Assembly (NCBI RefSeq): GCF_014898055.3
Contig: NW_023601433.1
Location: forward strand, 46,743,876 to 46,807,875
From: Talpa occidentalis
Lineage: Eukaryota > Chordata > Mammalia > Eulipotyphla > Talpidae
Reading direction: 5' to 3'
DNA: 64,000 nucleotides
The notes under the pieces were generated by a model. That model saw only the letters and a list, made by a program, of their open reading frames with translations. It was not told the DNA's origin and made no database searches. Position numbers and translations under genes: made by a program. Below, piece by piece: positions 61,849 through 64,000 of the stretch. How positions within the stretch are numbered: position 1 is the first letter of the stretch; each line of letters opens with the position of its first letter.

Positions 61849-61946
61849 CTATAAGAAGGTCTTCGTGAAAGGATTTCTCTACGTTTATGAGAATCAATTA
61901 CACCTTCTGATTCTGCAGACTCATCTGTCTCTGCAATTGTTGCTAC
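61849..61946 (-). CDS. CREM: CREM exon E (P-box, first part of KID)
   Basis: This 98-nt exon starts in phase 0 and ends in phase 2. The acceptor lies at 61947-61948 and the donor GTAAGT reads down from 61848. It encodes an acidic stretch (residues around ETDESAESEG) followed by the PKA recognition sequence RRPSY at the 3' end; the phosphoacceptor serine codon is at 61854-61856. In the CREB/CREM family this serine is phosphorylated by PKA and related kinases and then recruits CBP/p300. The last codon (Arg) is split with exon F. The segment matches CREM KID closely from memory, and nothing looks disrupted. Confidence 0.95.
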
Positions 61947-64000
61947 CTGTAACACAAGAGTTTCTGAAATGCATCATAAAATATATAATCTCCTTTACTC
62001 AGAGAACAGTGATTAAGGATCTCTGTGTGCAGGACTAAGCTGGTAGTTGGGGGGAGTATACAATAGAAAACACTACACTTACGCTGATGGAGCTTACAAA
62101 ACCTGGCTAAGGAAAAAAAGTATGGACACAAATAGTAATGTTGTAGAACAAGTATGTGTAGAAGGAATGGTACTGACAAAATAAATACTAAAAAAATGCA
62201 AATGAAAGTGTGTCTGGAAGATCAAGTAAGGCTTCATAGGACCACTTAAGACCTAAGAGCCCAACTCTGAAAGTACTTTCACAAATCCAGCAGGGAGTGA
62301 GTAACAGCGGCAGACAAGGTATCTTGATTTCACTGCATTCTTCACAATATCACAACTGACTTGAGTTAGGTCCAAAGATATTTGGGCCTAGATATTTGAT
62401 ATTAGATACTTGATAGGTCCAAAGAAAAAGAAATATTTTAGCAAGTAAATAAGTCTAGTTAAAGTAAGGATTTATATTACAAAAGTTTGGGGTTTGATGT
62501 TGATAAAGTCTTGAAAGTTAGAATAAGCAATTTCTCCTTTTAAAAAATCAGTGTTGGGCCTCCCTGGTAGCTTAGCGGGTTGCGTGCAGTGCTGTGAAGC
62601 TGTCTGCAGCCTCTGCAGCACAGGTTTGATTCCCACATGGCGTGGCGGACCTATCCTGTTGTACCCGTTGCTCCCCTCAGCAGTGTATTTCGGTTGTCTG
62701 CCTGTTCTGCTCCTAGCTCTGTCTCTGGTGAATCCTCTCACCCTCCCCAGCTCTTGTATTAAAAAAATAAATAAATCTTTAAAAAAAAAGATCAGTTTTA
62801 AGCATGATTTAATTTGTTCAAGTATAATACAATTAACATGATTATGAAGGAAAGTCAGAAAACTAAAATAATGAATTCTGTACAACATGACTGCTTTCAA
62901 TCTGTTCAGTCATTTATGATTCAGGGTCTAGGGTAGTTCTGAATTTACAAAATTCACTTTACTCTCTATTCAAATTACATGGGAATTTGATCTGGGCAAA
63001 ATTAAAAGAGCTTATTAAAATATCAACAATATTAAGCAGGAATATATAATTCTTACAGCACACAGATGTGTATATATCGTCACCCAAACAGATAACCATG
63101 CATCTTTAGTCAAGGATACCCCATATATAAGCACACTCTCCAATAAACAGAACTTATTAGGAAAAATTTATTATGTTCACACAATCATGTATCACCACCC
63201 TTTACACTGATCCACTTTGCACTGGGTTTTCAACCATCTCTTACATAATCATAATACCATCTCCCCTTATATCAAGCAAGCTATTTATTTCACCCATTTT
63301 AGAAAAATAAAAGCTGAAATTCATAGATAGAGTTTAGGTGACTTGCATATTGTTTAACAGGTAGAAATTCTAAGACAAAATCCACTGGCATCTCTCTCTC
63401 TATAAAAATAATTAAATCATTCATTTAACAAAATTTTGCCTACTGGAATGTAAGACATTACTTCCTTCCAACATCAATCAAGTTAAAATTAAGTAGAAAT
63501 AACTATACCCCAATAAAAGGTGTAATACAAAAAGTAAAGTAGGCTTTTTGTTTTATAATTAGGGTCAAAAACAGAAACTCTTGGAACAAAGGGTTATCAC
63601 AGAAAAAAAGAAAACAAAGGACAATGCAGAGGATTATTTACGCTTCTGAGAGACACAGGAAAAGATATTTGTGCTGTAAAGATAATCAAGCTTTTGATGC
63701 ATATGGATTTATAACTCCAAATATATGTTGCAACCATATTCTTATTCTGCAATAAACTGTACTCAAATAAGAATAAATATGTGCATCTACGTTTTCCTCA
63801 GATATTTTTTCAATTAGGGTCAAGTAATTTCAATGAAGATAATAAAATGACTTTAAAAAGGAACAGAAATTAACTTAGTAAACAGAAAAGCATGTTTTAA
63901 AAATACATATTTTTTACTTCTATTAACACAAAAAAATGTTCATAAGGATTTATGATCAATCTTGATAATAATACAACAATAAATTTCTTCTCGCAATCAC
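61947..64000. other. CREM intron upstream of exon E (partial)
   Basis: Intronic to the window end. 62000-62300 may be old repeat. One SINE at 62556-62790. No further exon found. Confidence 0.55.
62556..62790 (+). mobile_element. tRNA-headed SINE, intermediate, shortened
   Basis: Sense copy; the B-box region is followed directly by CACATGGCGTGGC, and the 3' part lacks the CTCTGGCC segment. Flanks AAATCAGTG and AGATCAGTT look like a mutated target duplication. Confidence 0.88.

Larger units (their letters stand above)
30580..61946 (-). other. CREM: CREM gene, 3' two thirds (partial)
   Basis: Eight coding exons on the minus strand together encode cAMP-responsive element modulator, a nuclear bZIP factor of the CREB/CREM/ATF1 group that binds CRE sites. 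It activates after PKA phosphorylation of its kinase-inducible domain, or represses as ICER or in forms lacking the glutamine-rich domain. All exons have AG/GT boundaries and compatible phases, and the conceptual joins match the CREM protein order KID, Q2, gamma, linker, basic region, leucine zipper. CREM rather than CREB1 or ATF1 is shown by the two alternative bZIP exons, the gamma exon and the ICER first exon, which are CREM-specific. The leader exons and Q1 exon are outside the window. The 3' limit is inferred from a possible polyadenylation signal. No coding exon of a neighbouring gene was seen. Confidence 0.96.

Noticed and set aside
1..64000. Search for an unknown multi-gene system
   Set aside because: Only one host gene is present and all other long frames are explained by repeats; nothing supports a new system beyond the CREM features listed.

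Overview
This window is placental-mammal nuclear DNA. Genes are split into short exons by long AT-rich introns with GT/AG splice sites, and the sequence is full of L1, MIR, MER5-like and LTR remnants plus one abundant tRNA-headed SINE family (22 copies recognised). There are no Alu, B1/B2, horse ERE or canid-type SINEs, so primate, rodent, equid and carnivore origins look unlikely. I cannot assign the SINE family to a named lineage from memory.

The one protein-coding gene I can support is CREM (cAMP-responsive element modulator), on the minus strand. The window holds its 3' two thirds. From 5' to 3' (high to low coordinate) these are: exon E, start of the kinase-inducible domain (61849-61946); exon F, rest of the KID (61599-61741); exon G, glutamine-rich Q2 (53064-53252); the intronic ICER promoter with paired cAMP-autoregulatory elements and the ICER first exon (46739-46763); a CpG-rich block with two perfect CREs and a well-formed splice donor, a candidate second intronic promoter (about 45760-46250); the 36-nt gamma exon (41796-41831); exon H (37845-38001); and two alternative bZIP exons, Ia (32006-32150) and Ib (31593-31737), followed by a 3' UTR of roughly 1 kb. 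All junction phases agree (E ends in phase 2, F in phase 1, G, ICER and gamma in phase 1, H in phase 2), so full-length CREM, forms lacking G or gamma, ICER, and either DNA-binding domain can all be made. The leader exons and the 5' promoter lie beyond 64000.

Region by region: 1-5500 is the 3' part of a decayed L1 with two SINEs inside it. 5755-8535 is a nest of older L1, an inverted (twin-primed) L1 and SINEs. 8540-30580 is intergenic DNA downstream of CREM, with scattered repeats (SINEs, L1M, MIR, L2, MER5-like, a 5S rRNA pseudogene) and no gene. 30580-61946 is CREM, whose introns carry nine SINEs, a MIR, an LTR and an old L1. 61947-64000 is more CREM intron with one SINE.

The most interesting points are the gamma exon lying precisely inside an antisense MIR element, the two stacked intronic cAMP-responsive promoters, an apparent single-codon loss at the C terminus of the Ib isoform, a SINE subfamily marked by an extra 3' tail motif, and a roughly 100-bp inverted repeat in the E-to-H part of the gene. 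I found nothing that looks like an unknown multi-gene system.
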